Source of the DNA: Acytostelium subglobosum LB1
Taxonomy: Eukaryota > Evosea > Eumycetozoa > Acytosteliales > Acytosteliaceae
Length of the DNA stretch: 64,000 nt
NCBI RefSeq assembly: GCF_000787575.1
Contig: NW_012236501.1
Span: 285,102 to 349,101 of the forward strand
Reading direction: 5' to 3'
Positions 24,259 to 34,395 of this stretch are shown one piece after another. The notes under the pieces are model-generated. The model did not search any database. It had not been told where the DNA came from and saw nothing but the letters and a program-made list of their open reading frames with translations. Within the stretch, counting starts at the first letter, position 1; every line of letters begins with the position of its first letter. The position numbers were made by a program, and so were the translations under genes.

Positions 24259-24439
24259 ATGTAAGGTTGCTGCGTGCGCCTAGCTCTGCCATTCGCTTCA
24301 AAACCTGTTTCGAATCTGTGTGCACCTAACCTTTATCAATCATCTTTGTTGATGTCGTTGTTGTGAACTTCTTATCTATCAGTGTTGGTGCATGATCACC
24401 CACACACTCACACACACATTCACACACACATGGTTTTAT

Positions 24440-25200
24440 TGCCAGGGTGGTGGACCTTGATTTTTCAAGTTTTGTTGATCACTTGTTGATTCCTCGAACG
24501 AAAAGCATACAGATACAGATAGAGATACAACGATGGAGTGAATGCAAGTTCAATCAATGCATTCAATGAACCAATCACACATAAATATCAACAAAAAACT
24601 GATTCAGTCCAATATATATTGATTTACAAAGATAGATAGCAGTAGGTGGTGCAGTGAGAGAGACATATTCAAAATCATCACAATGAATGAGTACTAAAGT
24701 ATTAATGTATTAGTATGACACAAACATTACATGCATTCAAGACATGACATTAGGACAAACACACTCATACACAGTGATTCATCAACTCGGCATAAATGGC
24801 CGCTCGTTGGTCAATGGCATTGGTGTACAACATGATGGACCATTGATGGTGGATTGTATGCTTCTGGTGCGATCATTCATGAGAAAGTTTAGATTGGAGT
24901 TGATGTCACATTGATTATGTCACCAATGACATATACATCTCGATGTTTGGACATGTGATGGATCGAGAAGGATCCTTCTCTGGTGATGCACATCCAAACC
25001 ATGGCTACCAAGATATACAGGTACAACAAATTACAACATCCATACCAGCACATCCTCTCCATTCGTATATTGCGATCATTCACCAGAACTATCCAAATTA
25101 TTCAATTAAACATTGTAGATCAATCTAGATACACTCTCTCATCCAACAATTAATCAAAAAAGAACATCTACATATGAAAGTGTTTATTGTTGGTATGCTC
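24440..25200. repeat. Non-coding repeat block beside GTPase copies (unit 2)
   Basis: Homologous to 18900-19600 over about 600 bases, here downstream of copy D. It shares the AAGCATACAGATACAGATAG start and the block with CTTCTGGTGCGATCATTCAT. Upstream of it (24259-24440) is the 5' side of the SMYD-like gene and a (CA)-rich tract at 24407-24430. No gene was recognised within it. Confidence 0.6.
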
Positions 25201-25226
25201 TTGGATGACTTCCATGCGCTCCAGGA

Positions 25227-27925
25227 CTATAACTTGTTGAGAACCTCTAACATTGGTAAGATACCATCGAATTCATTGAAATTTATCAATGTTTTTGATT
25301 CACAGTCGAAGAGCCACAGAACAACTTCGACAAGAGGACCTCGATACTCTGTTGGTATCTTGTCATTGGAGTTGATGATACTGATGATGCTCGATGCTGA
25401 TTCTTTCCCGAACTTATATCTTTGCAGTGTAGGTTTTGGCAACACCTCTAAGATGATATTGCCAATTGACCCTATGGAATACCAAGATCCTGGGACCAAA
25501 AAATAAAAATCACTAGATGGTGAGAGTAATATCTCATTGGTGTCGATATCTATAAACATTGACTCCAGTCGAGCCTTATCCACTAACCTAATGGATTGCC
25601 TACAAACATTTACAATACCATTGATTATGACCAATGATTGTTTGATTGTCATTGATGAGATGTGCTCATTGAGGTATGCCAGCAATGGAATGCATTTCTT
25701 GAACACCAACAACCACTCTTTACCATCCTGACCATGTTGATGATGAGTTTGGAACATTCCATGAAATTGAAACATCCCATGGTCTTTCGATACTTTGCCA
25801 ATACTGTAGTCTGTTTGAGATTTAAATAAAGAAATGTAATCATCAATGACTGACTTGATCAAGTATGACTGGTTCCTGAATGTTCCATTGTAAAATCGTC
25901 CAACACAATCATGTGAATGCTCTGCATTACGGTCGACATGGAGGTGGTCGAATGGGAAGTGTAATTTGGTGTCCAGTGCTAGTGCACCGTAATTGAGTGA
26001 TCTGTATTGAAAATTTGATAGTCTAATACTCTCTAGTGATATGCTGGATAATTTGAAACTCCTTTCCAAAACATCAAGTCTGCTGGTAAGGAAATCCCTC
26101 AACTCTTCAAATCGATTATAGACCAAGCTAATGTTCCTGTATGGTTTGATCGTGTCCGGGTACCTCTCAACCTGTGACTTGAGACTATTCAGGAGTGTGG
26201 GTAGTTTGAAGTGATCGATGAATGACTCATACAGTGTAGATTTGATAGTGTCCATAATTGATTTGGAGAAGATGTCGCAAAATGACATGGAGTAAGTGGA
26301 TTTGAAATCATTCATTGAGCCACTGATCAACTTAATTGAATCGTAGTTCGATTTCAATAGTTTCATGGTGAATGTGTCAACATTAGTTACCACAGACATC
26401 TCGATCGGGTTGACCACATTCTCGATGATGATGCTTTCATAGATATGCTTCATTTCGAGATGGAATCTGGTTGGCTTGTCATTTTTATTCAACTCATCGA
26501 TGGACTTCTGAACCAATATCATTCTCTTCTTGCTTGGCTCCAGCGCCAGCACAGTCTTGATATCTTCTGGAATCTTGCCAATTATCTCGTCCATTGCAAT
26601 GGAAAGTTTTGATATGTATAGATTCAGAACGTGCTTTGAATCAAGATTTAGATTGTAAATGCCAATGACATTAGGCTTATCTTTTCCTGTAGAGTACTTC
26701 CGCCATACTGATTCACACTGTATCCACATTGATTTACACTCGCGTTCGATCATCCTTAGTAATGTGTCACCTTGTTGTTGGAACATCTTTGCAATCCACT
26801 TGATCAGTTGGTCAATGAATTGATTGAACATGTATCTCGTTTCAATAGACTTGGGTTGTTTGATGAAATCCAGTGCATTGACAATTGAGAATCGTCTCTT
26901 GGATGCATTGCGAATCGATTTCTCAAGCTTTGAGAAGCAGATGTTTGTGTAGGAGTTGATCAACTCGAGTGGGATCTCATCACCTTGATCAATGTTGTTG
27001 TTGAGTGCCACCTCACTCTTGGATCTCTTGGTGTTGACAAAGAACATTGAATCATTGTGATCGCTTGGTAATGAGTGAGTGAGATCAGGCATGGCCAACA
27101 CTTCACCATCAGAGAATGCTGTGTTGTCGTAACAAAATATGACACCAGTTGGTGGGTAGACATTGAAGAACTGTTTGCGGATGCTGAACAATGATGCATG
27201 GTCAGAGATGCTGAAGCCTGGAACATCGATGATCTCCAATCCAGTTTGGAGCAATGCTGATGGGAACTCGACTCTCACAATCTTGCTGGCCCACTCTTTG
27301 AATGCCAATGGGTCTGCTTCATTGTCGTCGATTCCTGCTGGCCTTGATAGATGTTGTTTCAAGGTGGTCTGTAGTTGTCTTTGAGACTCAATTGTGATTG
27401 TCTCATCATCGATACACTCTAACCTGCTGGGATTGTCCTGATCTTGGTGTGGCATCACTTTGAAGAACTTGATTCTGATCGTTGTCGAGTGAGCCAGAAT
27501 GCATATCCTTCCTGATGTGTGACCGCCACCTGATGGCATCAGTTGACATGACAGTAACGTGTTGATCAATGTTGACTGTTTGATTGTTTGATTGATTGGG
27601 TAAGATTGATTTTGGTTGATTGAGTGTTGCAATGATGATGACATACCTTTCCAGAGTGAGTTGGACCAGCCATTACAATCTTGATGTTTGAGTTGTCATT
27701 GATGTACCAATCGAATGATTTCGATGTGCCCACCACATCACCAAATGCTTTGTGACAATCTGACAGCTTGTTGGTCATGTCATAACACTCTGTCCTGAGA
27801 GCATTGAATGTGTTGAGTGATTCAATCAATCTCTTTGAAGGATCATCGATTGCTTCCAACTCTGTTGACAGTCTATCAATGTGGCATTCATTGTTGAACA
27901 ACCAATGAGGATTGTTTGATCCCAT
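25227..27925 (-). CDS. Dynamin-like GTPase/pseudokinase, copy D (intact)
   Basis: Exon 1 27925-27647 (93 codons) and exon 2 27575-25227, 875 residues. MGSNNPHWLFNNECHIDRLS and ELEAIDDPSKRLIESLNTF lead to the Walker A motif GPTHSGK (87-93), again split from STLINTLL by the intron 27646-27576. The intron happens to be open in one frame, giving a misleading longer reading. GGGHTSGRICILAHS, IIDVPGFSISDH and FVNTKRSKSE follow, nearly identical to copies B, C and G. The helical middle differs clearly (VLALEPSKKRMILVQKSIDE). The C-terminus is the pseudokinase: HDCVGRFYNGTFRNQSYLIKS, LLVFKKCIPLLAYLNEHISS, GNIILEVLPKPTLQRY. It is the innermost minus-strand copy, facing copy E head to head. Confidence 0.83.
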
Positions 27926-28470
27926 AATAATATTGTTGTTGTTGTTGTTATAGTGGTAGTTGTAGTTGTTGTAGATATAGAGGTAGTGTTCTGAATGATT
28001 TGCGAATTGAATGATGATCATCACAGCATGACTTTGATTTTTCAAGTTTTGTTGATCACTTGTTCATTCATCGACAAATCCTACTGATACAGATTGAGAT
28101 ACATTTATTGAATGAACGCAAGTTCAATCAATGCATTCAATGAATCCAACACATATATAGGTGTTGAAGTCGTTCATTAAATAAATATCACAATTAGCGA
28201 TTTATTACTAATACGCATGTAATCATTGGGTTAATGTTAAACCTGTCTTGGTTTGGACATGGAGTGAAAGAGGATCAGGTCACAGCGAATGAAGTACCAA
28301 CTATCCAACACGACTTGGAATGATCCTGGAGTGGTAATCGCCGAAGATACCAAAGAACATCAATCACGACATGGGTCGATTTAATCATGAAGTACTTCAA
28401 CAAGAAGACAACCATCATTACAAAGTTGGAAGAAACAATGAAGCGATTGGAGTAATTCAAGGAACAGATC
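27926..28470. repeat. Head-to-head spacer with third piece of the repeat block
   Basis: Spacer at the point where the array changes strand. 28030-28190 resembles the start of the two larger repeat blocks (GACTTTGATTTTTCAAGTTT, then GATACAGAT...GAGATACA, CAAGTTCAATCAATGCATTC). The rest, 28200-28470, has no recognisable first exon for copy E although one would be expected here. Confidence 0.5.
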
Positions 28471-30737
28471 ATGATAGTATTCAACGTAGAGACAAAGAAG
28501 CAGCTACAGGCTTTGATGAAGGAACACTTGTCGCGACCAGAGGGCATCGACGATGACCCAGCGGCATTCGAGGAGTGGGCCCGCAAGATTGTGAGGGTCG
28601 AGTTCCCATCGCCACTGCTCGAGCCTGGCCTGGCCCTCATTGATCTTCCAGGCTTCAGCATCTCAGACAACGATTCATTGTTTGCCATTCGCAAGGACTT
28701 CTTTGAGGTCTTCCAGCCCACTGGCGTCGTCTTCTGCTACGCCAACGCCTTCTCGGACGCCGTAAAGGACCTGATCAAGTCGCTGCCGGCCAACCTCGTG
28801 TCCAAGCCCACCTACACCAAGGAGTTCATCTTCTTTGCCAACACCAAGACGTCCAAGGGTGAGGTTGCCAACAACAATGGCATCGACCCCAATGATGAGG
28901 TGCCGCTCGAGTTGATCCACGTGCACGCCAGTGACTGCTTTGCGAAGCTCAAGTCGTCCAGTCTGAGCTCGAACGAATCGTTGTGCATCGATGACCGACG
29001 ATTCGCCATTGTCAACTCGATGGACTTTATCAGATTGTCGCGGTCCGTCGAGAACAGACATGTTGAATATTCAAACTGTTCATCAATCGTCTTATCAGGT
29101 GGCTGGGCAGACTGTACCAGAAGCATGGTGAACTGGTGTTGAAGTTAGTGGAGCAAGATTGCCACTCGTCATCGATGATGGTTCAATGCAGCACCATATG
29201 GGCATGGAGCTTGACCTTGACAAGCTTCTCCAAGCAGCCAAGACCACAATGGAAGACTTTGACAAGTACCTCGATGATGTTTTGTACGCGATCATTGCCA
29301 AGGTACCAGAGGAGCTGAAGAAGACCATGGCCCTGACACCGACTCTGCAAGAGTTGGAGGCGATCCAGGTGATGGTCAAGAAGACAGCGAAGCGAGAGAG
29401 GAAAGGCAAGTTCATGCTGGCCATTATGGACTTCTTTGACAAGTTCATCGAGAAGGTCTTGGTCAAGGACATTTTGGAGTTGGCCGGTGCGATTGACAAG
29501 ACATACCAGTTGGTTGAGAAGGGCAAGGCCGAGGACTACGTGCTTAGGTTGCTCAAGGAATGCATCGAGGACATTGAGAACGCTGAATCGATGCCGTTCA
29601 CTTTGCTCCTCACCAGCACTGTGATGAGCATCATCAGTGCCAACCTGTACGTCAACCTACTGCGCCACTTCAAGCCACCTTCACTCACGAGGGATCTCAA
29701 GTCCCAATCGCTCAAGTATCCAGATAGGATCGATGTCCTCACATTGAAGACCAAGATTGACACTGAGGTCAAGGGTTACATGCTCAAGCTCAGGGACCAT
29801 CTACAGAGGCGTTATGCAGGTCTTTGTCGTCGAATCAGATCAGCCCACAACTCGCCAGACAGTATGAAGAACTCAAAGGTTCAGTACGAGGCGTTGTATG
29901 TAGAGGTGCAGGCACTCAGCACCAAGCTGCACTTCCCATTAGACACAGTACACGTGCCAAACAGGTCAGCAGTTCTAGGCTACAGTGACATGGGAGAAGT
30001 GTACAACGGTACATTTAGAGATCGATCATACATAGTACAGGTTTGCAAGCCAAGTAAGGTGATACAGTTCAACTTTAACATAGTGGAATGGTCTGTATTC
30101 ATGGGCAAAGGAGTGTCCGAGGAGAGGCCCATGTTGCCGCTGCATGGCTTGTTTAAAATAGGAGGCGGTGGCAGTGGCGGTGGCGGTGGCAGTGGCGGTG
30201 GTGAGCCATTGAAGGAGTGGCTGATGGTGTTCAAGAAGTGCGACCCATTGCTGCCATACCTTAGGGACAACATACATAAGATGACGATCAATCAATCATT
30301 CAAGATAATCAATCGAGTCGTTAAAGCATTGGACTACCTACACTATGGCGTATACCTGTTTGGCTCGGTCATCCACGAATACCTCTTTCTGGAGTTCCTG
30401 TACATGGATGCCAACACCAGAGACGTGTATCTGTCGATGTTTGGTGCGGTGTCCCAGCAGGTTGTATCAAAAGGTCCGGGCAACGTCACCTGTTCAACAG
30501 ACCTGGCGTTGCTCGGTGTGATGATCGTGGAGCTGTTGCCCAAACCAATACTACAAAGGTATAAGATTGATGAAGTATACAAAGATCACGATCACCAAAG
30601 TTGTCAAGATGTTGTTGCCAAACAAGTATAACAATGCTCTGTTGGAGTTGTTGTTTATTTGTTTCAACAAAGATGCGACGATCAAACATGTCATTGCACA
30701 GTTGGATGAGCTCAACGCCGCTATCATTAGACAATAA
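28471..30737 (+). pseudogene. Dynamin-like GTPase/pseudokinase, copy E (no P-loop exon, frameshifts)
   Basis: Starts abruptly in the GTPase domain with NVETKKQLQALMKEHLSRPE; the first exon and the GKST-GGGHTSG region are missing. G3 is LIDLPGFSISDN and G4-like FANTKTSKGE. The frame changes near 29065 (after SVENRH) and near 29150 (around EQDCHSS), then a long open stretch 29159-30631 covers the helical middle and the pseudokinase (SDMGEVYNGTFRDRSYIVQV, MVFKKCDPLLPYLRDNIHKM, YLSMFG, LGVMIVELLPKP). A further change near 30590 is needed to reach the family's C-terminus (NNALLELLFICFNKDATIK), stop at 30735-30737. A GGT/GGC repeat (about 30166-30203) encodes a Gly-Ser insert in the N-lobe. Cannot bind GTP as it stands. 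Confidence 0.8.
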
Positions 30738-30845
30738 ATGTATCTGTATGTTTAATTGATTGATTGACTGATTGATTGAACACCTTGTTGTACATTCGCT
30801 GCGACTTGTGTGTATGTTAGTAATGAAAGATGATGTTGTACGTAC

Positions 30846-31202
30846 TTGTCTTCTTCTGTACAGCCAGTCTGAATGTCCAGGAGGTTGGTTTCTCATCATA
30901 TACAGGAATATAGGCCTCTTGTAGATCATCATTGTCTGTAATGGATATCCATTGAGACGACTTGTTGTTTGGGTCCTCATAATAAGTGAGTCTATATTTG
31001 TTCTGGGTTCGAGGGTAAAGAGCTCTGTCAATATACTCCACAGATCATCTAATGTGTAGTAGTTTGAGTTCATCTCCATCCTGTTTGAAGGTGCTTAATG
31101 ATTCAATGTTAGAGATGGTGTCAACTGGACGAGTGCGTAAAGTGGGGCATACCGTTTCTTGGTGTCACCATTATAGGTGGCCGTAATGATCAATTTAGCC
31201 AT
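30846..31202 (-). pseudogene. PB1-domain gene fragment
   Basis: Exon 1 31202-31153 reads MAKLIITATYNGDTKK. A GTATGC...ACAG intron leads to exon 2 31080-30846. Together they spell a PB1 domain: basic start, YYTLDDLWSILTELFTLEPR, then KYRLTYYEDPN with the acidic OPCA part SITDNDDLQEAY and FRLAVQKK. The two halves are in different frames, broken by one missing base near 31003. A GTACGT donor follows at 30845, but the next acceptor would land in the antisense of copy E's 3' end, so the rest of the gene appears lost. PB1 domains mediate head-to-tail protein pairing, as in NADPH oxidase and autophagy adaptors; the parent protein cannot be named. Confidence 0.65.
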
Positions 31203-31465
31203 AGGAATAAGGTGTAAGAGTAATATGTACTGTGAGATAAAGGTGTATATGCAATGAGTAATATAGTTATAAGAGAGATGTTAATAATGAAGATAACATT
31301 AATGACACGGGGTGTGAAATAGATAAAGTAATTCCCCACTTTAAACATGTTTCGTTTGATCAGATGACCAAACTCTGTCGCTCAATCATATCATTCTACA
31401 CTTCTATGACTGTTACTTTGCAACAACACAACTACAAATAACTATCTATTTCAATATTTGCTAGG

Positions 31466-34050
31466 ATGAGTGCCAATTGGCTTGTTGAATCAAAGTATCA
31501 TATTGATGATCTGCCATCAGAGGTGGAGGACATCGATGATCCACTCAAGAAGATGGTGGAGACTGCCAAGATATTCAGTGCGCTAAAGATGAAGTGCAAT
31601 GACAAGATCAATGATCTATCAAGGTGTCATGCACTGTTGAGTGATGTTGTTGACTCAACGCATCTCCTCAAAGAGTTCACCAAAGACAACACGGATGTCA
31701 AGTTGGTCTTGGCTGGACCAACTCATTCAGGCAAGGTATGTCCTCTGTGATGCGATGAGGTTTGGAGGTGAGCACACTCAATCAATCAATCAATCAATCA
31801 CTCATACAGGAGCATTCCCACTCAATCAATCAAACAAACAGTCAACATTGATCAACACATTACTGTCGACTCCCAATTTGATGCCATCAGGTGCAGGACA
31901 TACATCTGGAAGAATATGCGTTCTGGCTCACTCGACAACGATCAACATCAAGTTCTTCAAGGTCATACAATCAGAAGATGCCCAACACACTACAGTGTCA
32001 AGAGGATGAGACGATCAAGTTTGAGTGTAACACATTCAACTTGGAGACGAGAAAGCAGCTGCATACTCATCTCATTCGACCTGTTGGCATCGATGATGAT
32101 TCAGATGCATTCGAAGAGTGGGCCAGCAAGATTGTGAGAGTCGAGTTCCCATCTCCACTACTCGAGACAGGCATTGAGATCATCGATGTTCCAGGCTTCA
32201 GCAAGTCTGATCAAGCATCATTGTTCAGCATCCGCAAGCAGTTCTTCAATGTATATAAGCCCACTGGCATCCTCTTCTGTTACCCAAACACATTTTCTGA
32301 CGCCGAGGTGTTGGCTGTCAAGGACCTGAATGAATCACTCCCTGGAAACTGGAGCAAGACCAGTGAATACTTCTTCTTTGCCAACACCAAGACATCCAAG
32401 AGTGAGGTGGCAACCAACAATAACATCGGCCAGGGTGAGGACGTGCCACTCGAGTTGATCGACAGCCACTCTGTCAACTGCTTCTCCAAGGTGAAGTCAT
32501 CAAGCATCAGCACGCCCATGTGTGTTGATCAGAGACGATTTGGAATTGTCAATGCATTGGACTTTATCAAACAACCTCGATCAGTTGAGAACAGATATAT
32601 ATTCAAGCAATTCATCAATCGACTCATAAGATGGATGATCAGGTTGTTCCAATGTCAGTCGATTATCATTTCAAAAATAATCTTTCAAGAGTGTCACTTT
32701 ATGACAATCAAGGTTATATCTTTCTCAAAGTACATTGGCAATGATAAAGACTTTGGAAGGATGCTCCAGGAAGCCAATGTGTTGGTTGACACTTATTCAA
32801 AGAACCTAGGTGATGCCGTGTCCAAGATCATCGATACTATCCCATCAGTCATCAAGTCAGCATTCGCCCAGGAGTCCAACCAGTTGATCATCCAAAGCGC
32901 TCATGACAACATCACCAACACTTCAAATAATGTGAATGATCCAAAGCCCATGAAGTACATCATTGAGGACATCATCAAGTTGGCACTCAATCCAATCGAT
33001 AGGCTCATCAACAATGAGATTCACTCACTCACAGACATCTTGCTTTACAAAAATTCGGACATTGTTCAGGAGCTGCTCAACAACGCCATGGAGGCCAACA
33101 CCAGCGATAGTGTACACAAGAAAGATGTTGTCCATCATCTCTTTGGATCAATCAAGAGCGCAATCAGTCCGTATGAAGGCATCATGCGACACTTCAAGGA
33201 GCCCAAGATGGTATGGAGCGAGTTCAACACACAGATCAGGAAGTATCCCGAAACGATTAGCATTCGAACAATGAAGAGGAATGCTGTACAGGTGGTACAG
33301 GGCAACATATCAAGATTCAAAGTACATATCAAGCGACATCACGATATTTTGGGACACATTGTCCGGGCATCCACCACGCTAAACAACAACATCGATACAT
33401 CATTGCCCAAATACATATCACTATTCAATGATATGTATGCACTCAGGAGTCATTTACTGCTCCCGTTCGATCTCAAAGTCGATCGATCCAAGGTGGTTGC
33501 CCGCGGAACCATCGGGCCAGTGTACAAGGGGTCGTTCAGGAACAAGTCATTCATGGTACAGGTGGTCAACTTTGCAGAGCTACCTCTAAGTTACCAATTC
33601 GAATTGACAAAACAGGTTATGTCAGGATACAACGTCGCCAAGGGTATACCAATTATACCACTTCACTCAATGTTCAAACAACATTGTCATCAACAACAGC
33701 AACAACAACAAAATGGTGTAGGTGACATTGAGGAGTGGCTCTTGGTGTACAAGAAACAGAGCCCTTTGTTGCCATACCTCGAGAAGAATATCTCAACGAT
33801 GAGTATCACTCAATCAATGACAATGATCAATCAATTGGCCAAAGCATTGGAGTATTTACAAGACGAGAGTGATCCAACTCATTATAGGTTTAGGTTAGAG
33901 TCCATTTACATTAATCCTAGCACAAAGGATATATACTTAGCAAAGTTTGGATATGTTGAGTCGACTTGATCAACATGTGCTTCAACAACAAGTCGAACAT
34001 CAAGGATATCATATCAGAGTTGGAAGTCACATCTATGCTTGTGTGCTGAT
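31466..34050 (+). pseudogene. Dynamin-like GTPase/pseudokinase, copy F (frameshift, 3' deletion)
   Basis: Exon 1 31466-31735 (90 codons) has MSANWLVESKYHIDDLPSEV, VEDIDDPLKKMVE and Walker A GPTHSGK; exon 2 starts at 31842 with STLINTLL and has GAGHTSGRICVLAHS. Near 31975 the frame shifts by one base; after that an open stretch to 33969 holds IIDVPGFSKSDQ, FANTKTSKSE, the helical middle and the pseudokinase start (GTIGPVYKGSFRNKSFMVQV). A poly-Gln insert lies at about 33690-33715. After YLAKFGYVE the usual ELLPKP segment is missing, and the family's last helix (LINMCFNNKSNIKDIISELE) follows at once in another frame, ending at 34050. The 3' end therefore looks deleted and rearranged. Confidence 0.77.
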
Positions 34051-34395
34051 AAGTTAAGATGTATGTCGATTGTTCAGGCACCAGGCTGTTGGCACTTCCA
34101 ATTCGACAGTAAGAGTGTTGTTGCATACAAGTATAACAATGCTCTATTGGAATGATTGCAACGAACAAACAAGTCATTCAAAACACCTGTATTGTTGAGT
34201 AAATCTTCCAAGAAGAAGAAGACCTACAAAATAATAAATATCATTGATGTATCTGTAGAAATGATCAAAAGAAGACTTGAAAAATCAAAGGCAACTCCGT
34301 GATGGTCACCTCTCTGTCAATGATCAAACAGACTATTCATTCGACCTCACAACAATAACAAGTACAACTACAAATACAACAACAATATTATTATT
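34051..34395. other. Spacer with displaced GTPase 3' fragment
   Basis: At 34129-34151 the sequence AAGTATAACAATGCTCTATT closely matches the KYNNALLE segment of copy E, although here it lies after copy F's last helix. The rest is AT-rich leader of copy G with ACTACAAATACAACAACAAT before the ATG. No other gene was seen. Confidence 0.5.

Noticed and set aside
24407-24430. CACACA/CATTCACA tract, and similar ATTCATTC and TCAATCAA tracts, as a CRISPR or satellite array
   Set aside because: Simple microsatellites with no spacer pattern; they occur throughout introns and spacers of this genome.
28675-29526. Minus-strand open frames opposite copy E, including a 143-residue Ser-rich one
   Set aside because: Exact antisense of conserved GTPase coding sequence, with no independent support.
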